22,842 bases of DNA, taken from Fusobacterium_C sp036516095. GTDB taxonomy: Bacteria > Fusobacteriota > Fusobacteriia > Fusobacteriales > Fusobacteriaceae. Below, piece by piece: positions 7,834-14,202 of this stretch. The stretch covers positions 1-22,842 of the forward strand of contig NZ_DATBUM010000064.1 in the NCBI RefSeq assembly GCF_036516095.1, given 5' to 3'. Position 1 is the stretch's first letter, and each line of letters begins with the position of its first letter. Under the pieces are notes generated by a model. That model was not told the origin of the DNA, made no database searches, and worked only from the letters and a program-made list of their open reading frames with translations. Made by a program: the position numbers and the translations under genes.

Positions 7834-7856
7834 TACCTACTAGCCTCCTCTCGTAA

Positions 7857-8687
7857 TTATTTTTCGTTTCTTCTTCTTACGATAAATTTATCCGTGGTTT
7901 TCTTTCCTCTAGTTTTAACACCAATTGCCGGTTTTCCCCAAGGTGTTAAAGGTGATTTTCGTCCAACAGGGTTCTTTCCTTCTCCTCCTCCATGAGGGTG
8001 ATCCACTGGGTTCATAACGGATCCTCTTACATGAGGTCTTTTTCCCATATGTCTAGCTCTTCCTGCTTTTCCGATATTTACTAGGCTGTGTTCAGCATTT
8101 CCAACTTCACCGATCGTTGCCATACATTCTCCGTGAATTAATCTCAATTCTCCAGAAGGTAATTCCACATGGCAGTAAGTTCCTTCTTTTGCAACCAATC
8201 TTGCTGCAACTCCAGCGGATCTTACTAATTGTCCACCTCTTCCTTTTTGTAATTCAATGTTATGGATTTGTACCCCTACCGGCATATCTTTAATTTTCAA
8301 AGCATTTCCGGGTTTAATATCTGCTGTTGCCCCAGCTTTTACCACGTCACCTTTGTGAAGCCCTTTCGGTGCTAGGATATATCTTTTTTCTCCATCCGCA
8401 TAGAATAATAAAGCAATGTTTGCAGATCGGTTAGGATCGTATTCAATTGTCATTACTCTTGCCGGAATATCTAATTTATTTCTTTTGAAATCAATAATTC
8501 TGTAAAGTCTTTTGTGTCCTTTTTGTCTATCTCTACAAGTTCTATGTCCGTAGTTATCTCGTCCATAAGCTGATTTCAAAGGTACTGTTAAAGACTTTTC
8601 AGGTCTTACTTTATCTAGTTCGTCGTTAACCAATCTGGACATGTGTCTTGTTCCGTTGGTTATCGCTTTCATTTTTCTAATTGCCAT
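7857..8687 (-). CDS. rplB: 50S ribosomal protein L2
   Basis: Key large-subunit protein close to the peptidyl transferase centre. The 276-aa product matches the family length. It shows the RNA-binding OB and SH3-like regions (GRDNYGHRTCRDRQKGHKR; RIIDFKRNKLDIPARV) and the signature MNPVDHPHGGGEGKNPVGRK (about residues 225-244), whose histidine has been linked to peptidyl transferase function. ATG start with GGAGG upstream. It is 43 nt from rplW. Confidence 0.98.
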   Translation of the reverse strand: MAIRKMKAITNGTRHMSRLVNDELDKVRPEKSLTVPLKSAYGRDNYGHRTCRDRQKGHKRLYRIIDFKRNKLDIPARVMTIEYDPNRSANIALLFYADGEKRYILAPKGLHKGDVVKAGATADIKPGNALKIKDMPVGVQIHNIELQKGRGGQLVRSAGVAARLVAKEGTYCHVELPSGELRLIHGECMATIGEVGNAEHSLVNIGKAGRARHMGKRPHVRGSVMNPVDHPHGGGEGKNPVGRKSPLTPWGKPAIGVKTRGKKTTDKFIVRRRNEK

Positions 8688-8730
8688 CTTTTATTCCTCC
8701 ATTTAGACCTATACGTATCTTTAGTTTCTC

Positions 8731-9018
8731 TTATACTTCTTTAAAATAAGTGATTGTATGTCCTTCCGCCAATTTTACAATTGCTTTTTTTCTAGCGGAA
8801 GTTTGATACAACTTCATCCCATGTCTTTTTGTTACAGGTTTGTAATTCATAGTTGCTACCGTTAATACTTTCACGTTAAATAATTCTTGCACTGCATTTC
8901 TGATTTGAAACTTATTGGCTTTTGGATTTACTTCGAAAGTATATTTGTTATATTCTTTTCTCAATAATTCTGATTTTTCAGTAATTACAGGTTTTTTAAT
9001 GATATCGTAAGCGTTCAT
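8731..9018 (-). CDS. rplW: 50S ribosomal protein L23
   Basis: Exit-tunnel protein and docking site for trigger factor and SRP. The 95-aa product begins MNAYDIIKKPVITEKSELL and has the core KYTFEVNPKANKFQIRNAVQ followed by LFNVKVLTVATMNYKPVTKR. The ATG lies one base after the rplD TAG. The ribosome binding site GAGGAGGTG is contained in the final rplD codons, which predicts coupled translation. Confidence 0.97.
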   Translation of the reverse strand: MNAYDIIKKPVITEKSELLRKEYNKYTFEVNPKANKFQIRNAVQELFNVKVLTVATMNYKPVTKRHGMKLYQTSARKKAIVKLAEGHTITYFKEV

Positions 9019-9019
9019 A

Positions 9020-9652
9020 CTATGCTAGCACCTCCTCAATTGTAGTTAGTGCTTCTTTTGTAAGGATTACTTTTTCTTGCTTTAACAACCAATATACTCC
9101 AATTTCATTTGGTTGTAATACTACTGCATTTTCTAAGTTTCTTGCAGACAAGTACAAGTTGTAATCTTTTACATCTGTCAAATCATTTACTACAAATAAT
9201 TGCTTTTGTTTTGCATCAATTTTATTTACTAAATTTACGATTGTTTTTGTCTTTGGTGCTTCAATAGCTCCTTCTAATACAATAACTTCATTATTTGCCA
9301 CTTTAGCAGATAAAGCAGATCTCAATGCTAGATTTCTTACTTTTTTATTCACTTTCTTTTCATAAGATCTTGGTTGAGGTCCAAAAGTAACTCCTCCACC
9401 TACCATATGAGGTGCTCTGATACTACCTTGTCGAGCTCTTCCGGTTCCTTTTTGCTTGAAAGGTTTTCTTCCTCCTCCTCGAACCATTGCTCTAGTCTTA
9501 GTAGCAGCAGTTCCTTGTCTAGCAGCTGCTAATTCTGCAGTCAATACTTCATGAAGTACCGTTTTATTTGGCTCAATTCCAAATACAGCTTCATTTACTT
9601 CTACAGTACCAGTTTGGTTTCCTGCTAAGTCATATATGTTTAAAACTGCCAT
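9020..9652 (-). CDS. rplD: 50S ribosomal protein L4
   Basis: Exit-tunnel protein; in E. coli it represses its own S10 operon at transcription and translation. The 210-aa product has the L4 signatures RGGGRKPFKQKGTGRARQGS (about residues 58-77) with the extended tunnel loop, followed by GPQPRSYEKKVNKKVRNLALRSAL. ATG start with an AGGAGG-like site upstream. The C-terminus TIEEVLA overlaps functionally with the rplW ribosome binding site. Regulation by L4 here is not shown by the sequence, but two structured leaders upstream (before rpsJ and before rplC) are places to look. Confidence 0.97.
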   Translation of the reverse strand: MAVLNIYDLAGNQTGTVEVNEAVFGIEPNKTVLHEVLTAELAAARQGTAATKTRAMVRGGGRKPFKQKGTGRARQGSIRAPHMVGGGVTFGPQPRSYEKKVNKKVRNLALRSALSAKVANNEVIVLEGAIEAPKTKTIVNLVNKIDAKQKQLFVVNDLTDVKDYNLYLSARNLENAVVLQPNEIGVYWLLKQEKVILTKEALTTIEEVLA

Positions 9653-9680
9653 TATTTTCCTCCTTCCACTCTACAAACCA

Positions 9681-10307
9681 TTATTTTTTGATTGCTGGTT
9701 TAATTACTAAATATCCATTCTTTGCTCCAGGGACAGCTCCCTTAATCAATAATAGATTATTGTCTGCATCTACTCTTACCACTTTCAAATTTTGAACTGT
9801 AACAGTCGCATTTCCATGTCTTCCAGCCATTCTTAATCCTTTTAATACTTTTCCGGGCCATGAAGATTGTCCGATAGATCCTCCAAGTCTGTGGTTTCGA
9901 GACACCCCGTGAGTGGCTCTATTTCCACCGAAACCATGTCGTTTCATAACCCCAGCAGTTCCTTTCCCTTTTGAAGTTCCTGTAATATCTACATATTCTA
10001 CTTCTGAGAAAACATCTACTTTGATTTCTTGTCCAAGTTCATACCCTTCCACAGAATCTACTTTTAATTCTCTTACGAATCTTTGAGGTTTTACCCCAGC
10101 CTTATTGAAGATTCCCATTAACGGTTTTGTAGTGTTTTTTTCTTTCTTTTCATCGAAACCTAATTGTAGTGCTGTATATCCATCAGATTCTTCTGTTTTC
10201 TTTTGAAGAACATAGTTCGGACCAGCTTCTACAACAGTTACTGGAACAAATTTTCCGTCTTCGAAAATTTGTGTCATTCCAATTTTCTTTGCTAAAATTC
10301 CTGACAT
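9681..10307 (-). CDS. rplC: 50S ribosomal protein L3
   Basis: Early assembly protein whose loop reaches the peptidyl transferase centre. I place the start at the ATG at 10307, giving MSGILAKKIGMTQIFEDGKF (208 aa): it has TGGAGG about 8 nt upstream and matches the family N-terminus. The open frame extends 12 codons further, but that part lacks a ribosome binding site. Conserved regions are GTAGVMKRHGFGGNRATHG and HRLGGSIGQSSWPGKVLKG, including the glutamine of the GGSIGQ motif that is methylated in E. coli. It lies 147 nt after rpsJ, an exceptional gap in this operon. Confidence 0.97.
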   Translation of the reverse strand: MSGILAKKIGMTQIFEDGKFVPVTVVEAGPNYVLQKKTEESDGYTALQLGFDEKKEKNTTKPLMGIFNKAGVKPQRFVRELKVDSVEGYELGQEIKVDVFSEVEYVDITGTSKGKGTAGVMKRHGFGGNRATHGVSRNHRLGGSIGQSSWPGKVLKGLRMAGRHGNATVTVQNLKVVRVDADNNLLLIKGAVPGAKNGYLVIKPAIKK

Positions 10308-10336
10308 CTTTTTACCTCCATCAAATAATATATCGA

Positions 10337-10424
10337 TTGACAACTGTTCCTTGTGGTTCCATAAAAGAAACCTAAAAAAATTGTCAACATGTATTATTCT
10401 GTAAGTATAATGCTTTCACATTAT
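10337..10424 (-). promoter_or_regulatory. Structured rplC leader inside the S10 operon
   Basis: The 147-nt gap between rpsJ and rplC contains two inverted repeats. The first, at 10407-10424, pairs ATAATG with CATTAT around a 6-nt loop. The second pairs TTGACAA with TTGTCAA (10337-10343 with 10381-10387) and encloses an inner 6-base helix with one mismatch at 10355-10360/10367-10372. It ends about 15 nt before the rplC ribosome binding site. The TTGACA here has no acceptable -10 at 16-18 nt, so I favour RNA structure over a promoter. The role, such as ribosomal-protein autoregulation or processing, is inference. Confidence 0.45.
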
Positions 10425-10454
10425 CTCCCATCATAATAACTCGAAGAATTAAAA

Positions 10455-10766
10455 TTAAATTTGTTTAATTTCAATTCCTACACCAGCTGGTAAGTTAACT
10501 GCTGTTAACGAAGCAATAGCCTTATCTGTAGAATTTACCAATTCTACCATTCTTCTGTGTACTCTCATTTCAAATTGTTCTCTTGAATCTTTGTTTACAT
10601 GTACTGATCTAAGCACAGTATACTTTTTAATCTTTGTTGGTAGAGGCATAGGTCCTACTACTTCTGCACCAGATTTTTTCGCTACTTCTACGATTTTTTT
10701 AGCTGATTCATCTAATAAACTGTGATCATATGCTTTCAAGTAGATTCGTAATTTGTTAGAAGCCAT
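10455..10766 (-). CDS. rpsJ: 30S ribosomal protein S10
   Basis: Small-subunit head protein, also the NusE partner of NusB in transcription antitermination. The 103-aa product has the S10 signatures RIYLKAYDHSLLDESAKKIV (about residues 7-26), GPMPLPTKIKKYTVLRSVHVNKDSREQFEMRVHRR, and a C-terminal GVGIEIKQI. The ATG has AGGAGGTG 10 nt upstream. It is the first gene of the cluster, about 60 nt downstream of the predicted transcription start. No str-operon genes (rpsL, rpsG, fusA, tuf) precede it. Confidence 0.98.
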   Translation of the reverse strand: MASNKLRIYLKAYDHSLLDESAKKIVEVAKKSGAEVVGPMPLPTKIKKYTVLRSVHVNKDSREQFEMRVHRRMVELVNSTDKAIASLTAVNLPAGVGIEIKQI

Positions 10767-10799
10767 TCGTTTGTTGCACCTCCTTTAAAAGTAGATTTC

Positions 10800-10824
10800 A
10801 TAAGGATTTTACACTTTTCCTTAT
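10800..10824 (-). promoter_or_regulatory. Hairpin in the S10 operon 5' leader
   Basis: A perfect 7-bp inverted repeat (ATAAGGA paired with TCCTTAT, 11-nt loop) begins about 5 nt after the predicted transcription start and ends about 14 nt before the rpsJ ribosome binding site. It may protect the 5' end or take part in control. It is far simpler than the E. coli S10 leader, and no function can be assigned. Confidence 0.4.
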
Positions 10825-10835
10825 ACACCTTTGGA

Positions 10836-10864
10836 ATTATATCATACTTTCCTAAAAAAACCAA
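10836..10864 (-). promoter_or_regulatory. S10 operon promoter, extended -10
   Basis: On the minus strand there is TGA-TATAAT at 10836-10844, a perfect -10 with the extended TG element. A weak -35 TTGGTT lies at 10859-10864, 17 nt away. Upstream (to about 10930) are repeated A-tracts resembling an UP element. The predicted start is near 10829, giving a leader of about 60 nt before rpsJ. A strong promoter is expected for this operon. Confidence 0.75.
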
Positions 10865-10933
10865 GATTTTTTTCATTTTTTCAAAAATTTCTCTCTATTT
10901 TTTTTATTTTATCTCTCTTAATTATATTATTGT

Positions 10934-10977
10934 AAAAAAAGTAAGGCTATCTCAAAATGATTCCTTTTGAAATAGCC
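10934..10977 (-). terminator. Terminator after the 119-aa gene, possibly bidirectional
   Basis: GGCTAT and TCAAAA pair with TTTTGA and ATAGCC (10945-10977; 12 bp with one mismatch, 7-nt loop). On the minus strand the hairpin is followed after TTAC by seven T (10934-10940). On the plus strand a T-run also follows (10983-10988). It closes the transcript of the gene at 11006-11365 and insulates the S10 promoter just downstream. Confidence 0.8.
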
Positions 10978-11005
10978 CCTGTCTTTTTTCTGTTATAAAA
11001 CTAAT

Positions 11006-11365
11006 TTATAAAGTTGCTGCTACTTGATATTTTGCCAATCCCTTTAAAAAGTCATGAGAAACCAGATATTGTTCTTGCTGTCCATCAGAATACTCCAATA
11101 CCAACTCTCCTTGTGTTGCCTTATGATTGAAAGTCAATTTTACTTCTTCTTTATCATAAATTTCCACTTGGCTCAAGTCAACTGCTGTGGTTGAAAAATA
11201 AGTTCTAGCCTTAATCACTTTTTCTTTGTTATAGGCAATCACCACATAAGCTTGCGTTCCAAATACCAACTGTTCCCCATTTCCTTCTTTTAACTGTGCC
11301 AAAACAATGTTCTTTTTTTCTACAGAAATTCCTTGTCTTTCCAATAGACTCAGTAATTTTTCCAT
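11006..11365 (-). CDS. Conserved-looking protein of unknown function, 119 aa
   Basis: I do not recognise the family. The product is a soluble, acidic 119-aa protein (MEKLLSLLERQGISVEKKN at the start) with no cysteine, signal peptide or membrane segment. After a short N-terminal helix it alternates beta-strand-like stretches (QLVFGTQAYVVIAYNKEKVI; EVKLTFNHKATQGELVLEY), which would suit a small beta-sandwich or PH-like fold, but this is a guess. ATG start with GAGGG 6 nt upstream. It is a single-gene unit with its own consensus promoter and terminator, which argues that it is real. Confidence 0.75.
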   Translation of the reverse strand: MEKLLSLLERQGISVEKKNIVLAQLKEGNGEQLVFGTQAYVVIAYNKEKVIKARTYFSTTAVDLSQVEIYDKEEVKLTFNHKATQGELVLEYSDGQQEQYLVSHDFLKGLAKYQVAATL

Positions 11366-11463
11366 AAAAATCCCTCTCTTTCTAAACTTTGAAAATTTGT
11401 TATATCCTAAAATATATGTTCTTTTGTATCCTTAAATTTCGTATTGTCATAAACATTTTTTAT

Positions 11464-11492
11464 AATATACAATGATTTCAAGCAATTGTCAA
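11464..11492 (-). promoter_or_regulatory. Promoter of the 119-aa gene
   Basis: TTGACA (11487-11492) and TATATT (11464-11469) on the minus strand are separated by exactly 17 nt. The predicted start is near 11457, giving an AT-rich leader of about 90 nt. The rest of the 228-nt gap 11366-11593 holds only a weak AT-rich hairpin (11505-11523) after the superoxide reductase gene. Confidence 0.75.
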
Positions 11493-11593
11493 TACAGTTT
11501 TTAAACATTTTATAAAAAAATGTATGTATTTCGATTTGTAGTACAGAAAAAGAATTTTTATTGTTCTGATACATTACAAAAATATCATTCTTC

Positions 11594-11977
11594 TTATTTT
11601 GTGTATTGCCACACTCCATGTAGATTACAGTATTCTCTCGCTACTATCTTAGTTCCTTTTTCTACTGCAAAGAAAACTTCTGGAGCATCTCCGGGATTTA
11701 AGTATTTTCTGTATAGATTATGATCATCTACTACAATTTCAATAAATTGAATATAGTGAGCTTCTTGCATAGGATGAGCCGTCTCTTTTCCTACTTTCAC
11801 TAAATATCCGTTTTCTTGTTCTTCGATATAAGGAACATGCTTTTCTGTAGAAGCATCCTCTGTTTTTACTTCTAATTTTTCCATTCCCGGAATTGCTTCC
11901 TTCAAACATCCTTCTCCATCAACAGCTACTTCTAATAACTTTTTACTTCCTGCTACCTTAAAAAAATCGTTTCTCAT
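11594..11977 (-). CDS. Superoxide reductase, Cys-less N-terminal domain type
   Basis: Reduces superoxide to hydrogen peroxide without making oxygen, a typical defence of anaerobes. The 127-aa product (start MRNDFFKVAGSKK) has the complete iron site of the desulfoferrodoxin/neelaredoxin family: E45-K46-H47-V48-P49, H68 in AHPM, H74, C117 and H120 in CNLHGVW. The N-terminal region (about residues 1-35) is retained but lacks the four cysteines of the desulforedoxin centre; this resembles the Treponema pallidum class III enzyme. The start at 11977 is chosen for AAGGAGG 8 nt upstream; an upstream in-frame codon would extend into perR. It follows perR by overlap-scale spacing (20 nt after the perR stop) and is probably cotranscribed with it. 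Confidence 0.93.
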   Translation of the reverse strand: MRNDFFKVAGSKKLLEVAVDGEGCLKEAIPGMEKLEVKTEDASTEKHVPYIEEQENGYLVKVGKETAHPMQEAHYIQFIEIVVDDHNLYRKYLNPGDAPEVFFAVEKGTKIVAREYCNLHGVWQYTK

Positions 11978-11997
11978 ATACGTTTCCTCCTTAAAAA

Positions 11998-12423
11998 TTA
12001 TTGTTCTTTCTCCATACAATCTTTACAAATTCCCTTAAAATAAAAATGTTTTTCTTCTACTTGACATCCTTCTAATAACTTCTCTGTATGAAAATGGTTA
12101 TCTTGTAATTCCACATCATACACAGCTCCACATTTTTGACATTTAAAATGTCCATGTGTCACTGATACCAAATCATATCTTGTTTCATTTTCCTCAATGA
12201 TAATTACATTCACAATCTTCTTCTCTACAAATAAGTTCAAAGTATTATAAACCGTCGTTTTCGATAAGGTCGGAATCTCAGGACATAAAGCTTTATAGAT
12301 AACGTCTACTGTCGGATGATTATGATAATCCAACAAGTATTGAAATATTCTCATTCGTTGATAAGAAGGTTTTATTCCATGTTCTTTCAGGTATTCTCCC
12401 ACATTATCAATTCTGATATTCAT
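11998..12423 (-). CDS. perR: Fur-family regulator, PerR type (peroxide sensor)
   Basis: Fur superfamily repressor of 141 aa: N-terminal winged helix (KPSYQRMRIFQYLLDYHNHP; LSKTTVYNTLNLF) and C-terminal dimerisation domain with structural zinc cysteines C95/C98 and C133/C136. The regulatory metal ligands of B. subtilis PerR are all present, shifted by one: H36, D84, H90, H92 and D103. The aspartate at 103, where Fur proteins have glutamate, favours PerR. The target is probably its own operon with the superoxide reductase. ATG start with AGGAGG 12 nt upstream. The subtype rests on motif comparison, so Fur or Zur remain less likely alternatives. Confidence 0.85.
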   Translation of the reverse strand: MNIRIDNVGEYLKEHGIKPSYQRMRIFQYLLDYHNHPTVDVIYKALCPEIPTLSKTTVYNTLNLFVEKKIVNVIIIEENETRYDLVSVTHGHFKCQKCGAVYDVELQDNHFHTEKLLEGCQVEEKHFYFKGICKDCMEKEQ

Positions 12424-12446
12424 GTTCGATTTCCACCTCCTATCGT

Positions 12447-12461
12447 ATATAAATTTTATAA
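12447..12461 (-). promoter_or_regulatory. Per-box-like palindrome in the perR leader
   Basis: The minus strand reads TTATAAAATTTATAT, a 7-1-7 element that agrees at 11 of 14 positions with the Per box TTATAATnATTATAA of Bacillus. It lies about 20-35 nt downstream of the predicted perR transcription start and upstream of the ribosome binding site. AT-rich DNA gives chance matches, so this is a candidate only. Confidence 0.4.
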
Positions 12462-12472
12462 GTCAATTTTGT

Positions 12473-12502
12473 AATTATTATATATTTAATAATATAATAA
12501 TT
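12473..12502. promoter_or_regulatory. Inverted repeat over the perR -10 region, candidate operator
   Basis: AATTATTATA (12473-12482) and TATAATAATT (12493-12502) form a perfect 10-bp inverted repeat, extendable by one pair. It covers the predicted -10 and transcription start of perR. Placement suits autorepression by PerR, but the half-site spacing differs from a classical 7-1-7 box. Confidence 0.45.
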
Positions 12503-12517
12503 TACTAATAATGTCAA
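12489..12517 (-). promoter_or_regulatory. perR-superoxide reductase promoter
   Basis: TTGACA at 12512-12517 and TATTAT at 12489-12494 on the minus strand, spacer 17 nt. The -35 begins 2 nt after the stop codon of the upstream acetyltransferase gene, leaving no room for a terminator. Read-through from the truA unit into perR is therefore possible. Confidence 0.7.
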
Positions 12518-12519
12518 GT

Positions 12520-12972
12520 TTATTCTAAACTTTTTTTCATAAGCAACCGATCCACTCCCTCACCATACTCATTTTCTTGTATTTCCAATACTTTATATTC
12601 TCTATTTTGATAAAGATGAATTGCAATTTCATTTTTAGGATCTACAGTAAGAGCAATTTCTTTATAGCCTTTTTCTATCAAATATTTCTCTCCCAATTCC
12701 AAAATATATTCCGCCCAACCTTGTTGTCTATATTTTTTTTTGGTACAAATTCCATATAAGAATACTTCTTCTTTCTGAAACACTTGCATAAATTCCAAAA
12801 CAGATACCAATTCTCCTTCCTCCGTTTCTAACACAAAGACCTTTCCATAACGAATCAAAGCTTTTAATATCCAAAGATCAACTCCTCCTTGTCCCTCAAA
12901 AGCTTCTTCCTCCAGAGCTACTATTCTTTTTAAATACTCCAAATCTATTTCTGATAATTCATGAAATTTCAT
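12520..12972 (-). CDS. GNAT family N-acetyltransferase
   Basis: Predicted acetyl-CoA-dependent transferase of about 150 aa; the substrate is unknown. The GNAT fold is indicated by an N-terminal MKFHELSEIDLEYLKRIVAL helix region, the acetyl-CoA loop KKYRQQGWAEYILELGEKYL (motif A, R/QxxGxx-like), the ALTVDPKNEIAIHLYQNREY segment (motif B) and a C-terminal strand. I prefer the ATG at 12972, with GAGG and AGGG upstream. A TTG at 13002 would add ten basic residues and overlap the truA stop but has a poor ribosome binding site. It lies about 26 nt after truA and is probably cotranscribed. Confidence 0.85.
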   Translation of the reverse strand: MKFHELSEIDLEYLKRIVALEEEAFEGQGGVDLWILKALIRYGKVFVLETEEGELVSVLEFMQVFQKEEVFLYGICTKKKYRQQGWAEYILELGEKYLIEKGYKEIALTVDPKNEIAIHLYQNREYKVLEIQENEYGEGVDRLLMKKSLE

Positions 12973-12998
12973 TTTTCCCTTTTTCCTCTTTTTTCTCT

Positions 12999-13727
12999 TC
13001 AATACTCAATCCGATATAAATATAAACCGTTAGGATTCGCCAAATATTTTGGAAACTCCGTTTCCGACTCTTCTAACATTCTTATAATGCGATTCTTTTC
13101 CACTTTTCCAAAGTAAACTTGAAGAGCTGTTCCTATCATAATACGAATTTGAGATTTTAAAAAAGCATTAGCAACGATATAAATATCCATTCCATCTTTC
13201 ACTTCTTTCGCAGAAATAGAGTAAATTTCCCGTATTGGATTGGAAAAAGTACTGTCTTGCAAACGAAAATTTTGAAAATTATGTCTTCCTACAAACATTT
13301 GCAGTATCTTTAAAAACTCATCACTCTCTATTTTTTCCTTAATATAGGCTTTATAACGATGTTCAAAAGGACTTTTTTTCCAAGAGATACAATAACAGTA
13401 ACTTCGAACTTTCGCAGAAAATCTGGCATGAAAATTTAACTCTACTTCTTCCACTTGAAGAAGTAAAATATCTCCCGGCAAATTTCGACTTAGGGCATAG
13501 AATAATCTATCTGAAGGAATATTCACGGTCGTAAAAAAATTGGAGACTTGTTGCACTGCATGTACTCCCCGATCCGTTCTTCCGGAAGAAATCAAATCTA
13601 CTTTTTCTCCCAAAATACGAAAAAGACTTTTTTCTATTTCTCCTTGCACTGTTCTTTGCTTTGGTTGACGTTGAAATCCCATAAACGAACTTCCATCATA
13701 TTGATACAATATTTTAATGTTTCTCAT
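12999..13727 (-). CDS. truA: tRNA pseudouridine synthase A
   Basis: Converts uridines 38-40 of the tRNA anticodon arm to pseudouridine. The 242-aa product begins MRNIKILYQYDGSSFMGFQR and has the catalytic motif SSGRTDRGVHA with D52 as the nucleophile. It also shows FHARFSAKVRSYCYCI and the C-terminal ANAFLKSQIRIMIGTAL, a variant of the usual FLxxMVRxxxGT. The start at 13727 has AAGGAGG close upstream. A longer in-frame start at 13772 is ruled out because the predicted -10 lies inside it. Confidence 0.94.
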   Translation of the reverse strand: MRNIKILYQYDGSSFMGFQRQPKQRTVQGEIEKSLFRILGEKVDLISSGRTDRGVHAVQQVSNFFTTVNIPSDRLFYALSRNLPGDILLLQVEEVELNFHARFSAKVRSYCYCISWKKSPFEHRYKAYIKEKIESDEFLKILQMFVGRHNFQNFRLQDSTFSNPIREIYSISAKEVKDGMDIYIVANAFLKSQIRIMIGTALQVYFGKVEKNRIIRMLEESETEFPKYLANPNGLYLYRIEY

Positions 13728-13754
13728 GCTTCCTCCTTCGAGTCCATATCTTTT

Positions 13755-13763
13755 ATTATAGCA
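13755..13763 (-). promoter_or_regulatory. truA promoter, extended -10
   Basis: The minus strand has TGC-TATAAT, a perfect -10 with the extended TG element. No good -35 is seen. The start would be near 13748, about 20 nt before the ATG. It is back to back with the promoter of the gene at 13843. Confidence 0.6.
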
Positions 13764-13790
13764 CACTTTCAATCTCGACTATAGTTTTTC

Positions 13791-13818
13791 TTGCTCTTTC
13801 CTCAAAAACGAGTATAAT
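13791..13818 (+). promoter_or_regulatory. Promoter of the 118-aa gene
   Basis: TATAAT at 13813-13818 with a weak TTGCTC at 13791-13796 (16-nt spacer). The start would be near 13825, closely followed by an AGGAGA ribosome binding site. Confidence 0.55.
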
Positions 13819-13842
13819 AAAAGAAAAAAACAGGAGACAGAT

Positions 13843-14199
13843 ATGGAAAGAAAACAAGTAGAAGAATTGAAAGAATTTCTGCAAGAAAAAGCATACACTC
13901 TTATTTATGTAGATTTTGCAAATCCTAAAAATGTAATTGTAAGTCATCATATTGATGATTTTTCATTTTCAGATTTAGAGCACTTTGCAAAATTTTATGT
14001 CTTCAATGACAGTTTTATGAGAGTGTATTCCAAAAAAGGACCGAAGCATTTTGATTATTCTGAAATCAAAAAGGAAGATTTTGAGACAGGTTATAGCGAA
14101 AAAATATTTTTCGTTGATTACTCCCAGTATCAAAAATTACATATGCGGGTTGGAAAAATTAACGGCGTATCTGCAATACAATATTTATATTTTGATTAG
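13843..14199 (+). CDS. Unknown protein, 118 aa
   Basis: I do not recognise the family. The 118-aa product (MERKQVEELKEFLQEKAYTL at the start) is soluble, rich in aromatic residues (F, Y) and lysine, with no cysteine and no membrane segment. Recurrent FD/FSD and FDY patterns suggest a compact alpha/beta fold. AGGAGA lies 5 nt before the ATG, a TATAAT box precedes it, and a hairpin terminator follows at once, so it looks like a genuine single-gene unit. It is divergent from truA and convergent with the Crp-family gene. Confidence 0.75.
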   Translation: MERKQVEELKEFLQEKAYTLIYVDFANPKNVIVSHHIDDFSFSDLEHFAKFYVFNDSFMRVYSKKGPKHFDYSEIKKEDFETGYSEKIFFVDYSQYQKLHMRVGKINGVSAIQYLYFD

Positions 14200-14202
14200 A
14201 AC

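Noticed and set aside
10308..10343. N-terminal extension of L3 from 10343
   Set aside because: No ribosome binding site, absent from the family, and an excellent AGGAGG site serves the ATG at 10307.
10382..10387. TTGACA on the minus strand before rplC as an internal promoter
   Set aside because: No -10-like hexamer at 16-18 nt (TTTATG, TTATGG or TATGGA); the bases form one arm of an inverted repeat.
11505..11523. AT-only hairpin after the superoxide reductase gene as terminator
   Set aside because: Seven A-T/C-G pairs with little stability and an interrupted T-run; such repeats are frequent by chance in this DNA.
11407..11619. 70-codon open frame on the minus strand after the superoxide reductase gene
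   Set aside because: It starts inside the reductase 3' end, lacks a ribosome binding site, contains the consensus promoter of the next gene and has the composition of AT-rich spacer.
11978..12019. N-terminal extension of the superoxide reductase into perR
   Set aside because: The ATG at 11977 has an optimal AAGGAGG site and the extension resembles no family member.
13728..13772. Longer truA start
   Set aside because: The predicted extended -10 lies within the extension, and the ATG at 13727 has AAGGAGG and the family N-terminus.
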